Source: Actinomycetaceae bacterium
GTDB taxonomy: Bacteria > Actinomycetota > Actinomycetes > Actinomycetales > Actinomycetaceae
Assembly (NCBI GenBank): GCA_012516575.1
Contig: JAAYWS010000084.1
Location: 1-34,161 of the forward strand
DNA: 34,161 nt
Direction: 5' to 3'
The translations under genes were made by a program, and so were the position numbers. Shown here piece after piece: positions 33,403 to 34,161 of this stretch. The notes beneath the pieces were generated by a model, which searched no databases, was not told where the DNA came from, and saw nothing but the letters and a program-made list of their open reading frames with translations. Each line of letters begins with the position of its first letter. The first letter of the stretch is position 1.

Positions 33403-34161
33403 TATTGCCACCCCGTCGGATCTTTGGATCGACGACACCGTACAACAACGTAGCAATGGTATTACCGCAGAAAACTATTGTCGCCGTAATAACCGAGATG
33501 GCTGCTAGGAGGGCGGTATCCGATCCAAGTCCGGCAGTAACAGTTGCTTCGCCCAATCCTGGATAGCTAAAAACCTGTTCGACGAGAATCGAGCCGCCGA
33601 AAATCTCGGCAACGGAAGCAAACTGGAGTGTGAGAGCGGGTAATACGATATTGCGAATGCCGTGGCGTTTAATGGACTGCCACTGAGAAGTACCACGTGC
33701 CCGAGAATATTTGAAGTAATCCGTTTCCAACACTTCAATAAGTTTTTCCCGGGTGTGCAAAGTAATATTCGCTATCCCAACCACGCTGAGCGTTGCCGCG
33801 GGCAAAATAGCGTGTCGGATGGAATCGAAAATTGTTACGTCGGCGGCGGAAACACCGATGGGAGTGGCGAAACCAGCCGGGAACCAGCCCAACACCACTG
33901 CAAATACCATGAGAACGAGCATGCCAAACCAGAAAGTCGGGGTAGAGGCCAGCACATAGCACGAAGTAGTGATAATCCGGTCGATAATTCGATTCCGTTT
34001 CGCACCGGCAATAACGCCGAGTGCAAAACCAATAACGCCGGAGAGAACCCAAGCGGTCACAAGTAACAGGGCAGAGTTAATAAACTTGGTCCAGATTACG
34101 TGGGATACCGGACTGTTATAGCGCAAAGAAATGCCCATATTCCCCTGGAGAAAAGAACCTA
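33395..34161 (-). CDS. Peptide/nickel-type ABC permease, DppB-like, cut by window edge
   Basis: About 255 residues visible. The coding frame runs through the right edge: before the first internal ATG (34138) the frame continues with GSFLQGN, matching the family's usual GSLLxGDLG-like segment, so the true N-terminus lies beyond the window. Membrane helices and the EAA-type loop ETDYFKYSRARGTSQWQS are intact. It is probably preceded by the substrate-binding lipoprotein gene outside the window. Confidence 0.85.
   Translation of the reverse strand, partial: GSFLQGNMGISLRYNSPVSHVIWTKFINSALLLVTAWVLSGVIGFALGVIAGAKRNRIIDRIITTSCYVLASTPTFWFGMLVLMVFAVVLGWFPAGFATPIGVSAADVTIFDSIRHAILPAATLSVVGIANITLHTREKLIEVLETDYFKYSRARGTSQWQSIKRHGIRNIVLPALTLQFASVAEIFGGSILVEQVFSYPGLGEATVTAGLGSDTALLAAISVITATIVFCGNTIATLLYGVVDPKIRRGGNNA

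Overview
The window looks like a chromosomal segment from a Gram-positive actinobacterium of moderate GC. The gene content (folate, pyrimidine salvage and urease genes of actinobacterial type, AGGAG-like ribosome sites, and several GTG and TTG starts) would fit an Actinomycetaceae-like host. That assignment is inference, and I cannot name a species from the sequence alone.

Region 1 (1-499) has no gene. It holds a degenerate ~21-base tandem array and three copies of a 69-base tandem repeat. The last copy ends in a strong 18-bp hairpin just behind gabD. Region 2 (500-12316) is a catabolic island for homoprotocatechuate (3,4-dihydroxyphenylacetate) meta-cleavage. A leftward succinate-semialdehyde dehydrogenase (gabD) diverges from a rightward cluster: an FAH-RraA fusion in the HpaG position, hpaE, hpaD, an MHS-type transporter, a GntR/FCD regulator, a flavin aromatic hydroxylase, hpaH and hpaI. 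The ring is opened by HpaD, oxidised by HpaE, decarboxylated and isomerised (presumably by the fusion), hydrated by HpaH, and split by HpaI into pyruvate and succinic semialdehyde, which GabD oxidises to succinate. No HpaF isomerase and no HpaBC hydroxylase are seen here. Hairpins lie at several gene junctions, and a GTACA/TGTAC operator-like site lies just upstream of the first rightward gene.

Region 3 (12471-22365) is a leftward housekeeping block in the order purU, glyA, folD, xthA, a YihY/BrkB membrane protein, manC, cdd, deoA, a protein with C39-peptidase-like residues, and deoC. The glyA leader carries a recognisable ZTP (pfl-type) riboswitch, which fits its control of one-carbon/folate genes. 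Region 4 (22366-23713) holds a small two-helix membrane protein and an ArsR-family regulator with a His-rich tail.

Region 5 (23778-34161) is a leftward nickel/urease region: a peptide/nickel ABC transporter (two permeases, two ATPases; the first permease runs off the window edge), an EamA/DMT transporter, the urease structural genes ureABC, a 346-base spacer with a hairpin, and the accessory genes ureEFGD. The urease active-site and nickel-binding residues are all present. The transporter probably supplies nickel and the ArsR protein may sense it; both are inferences from context.
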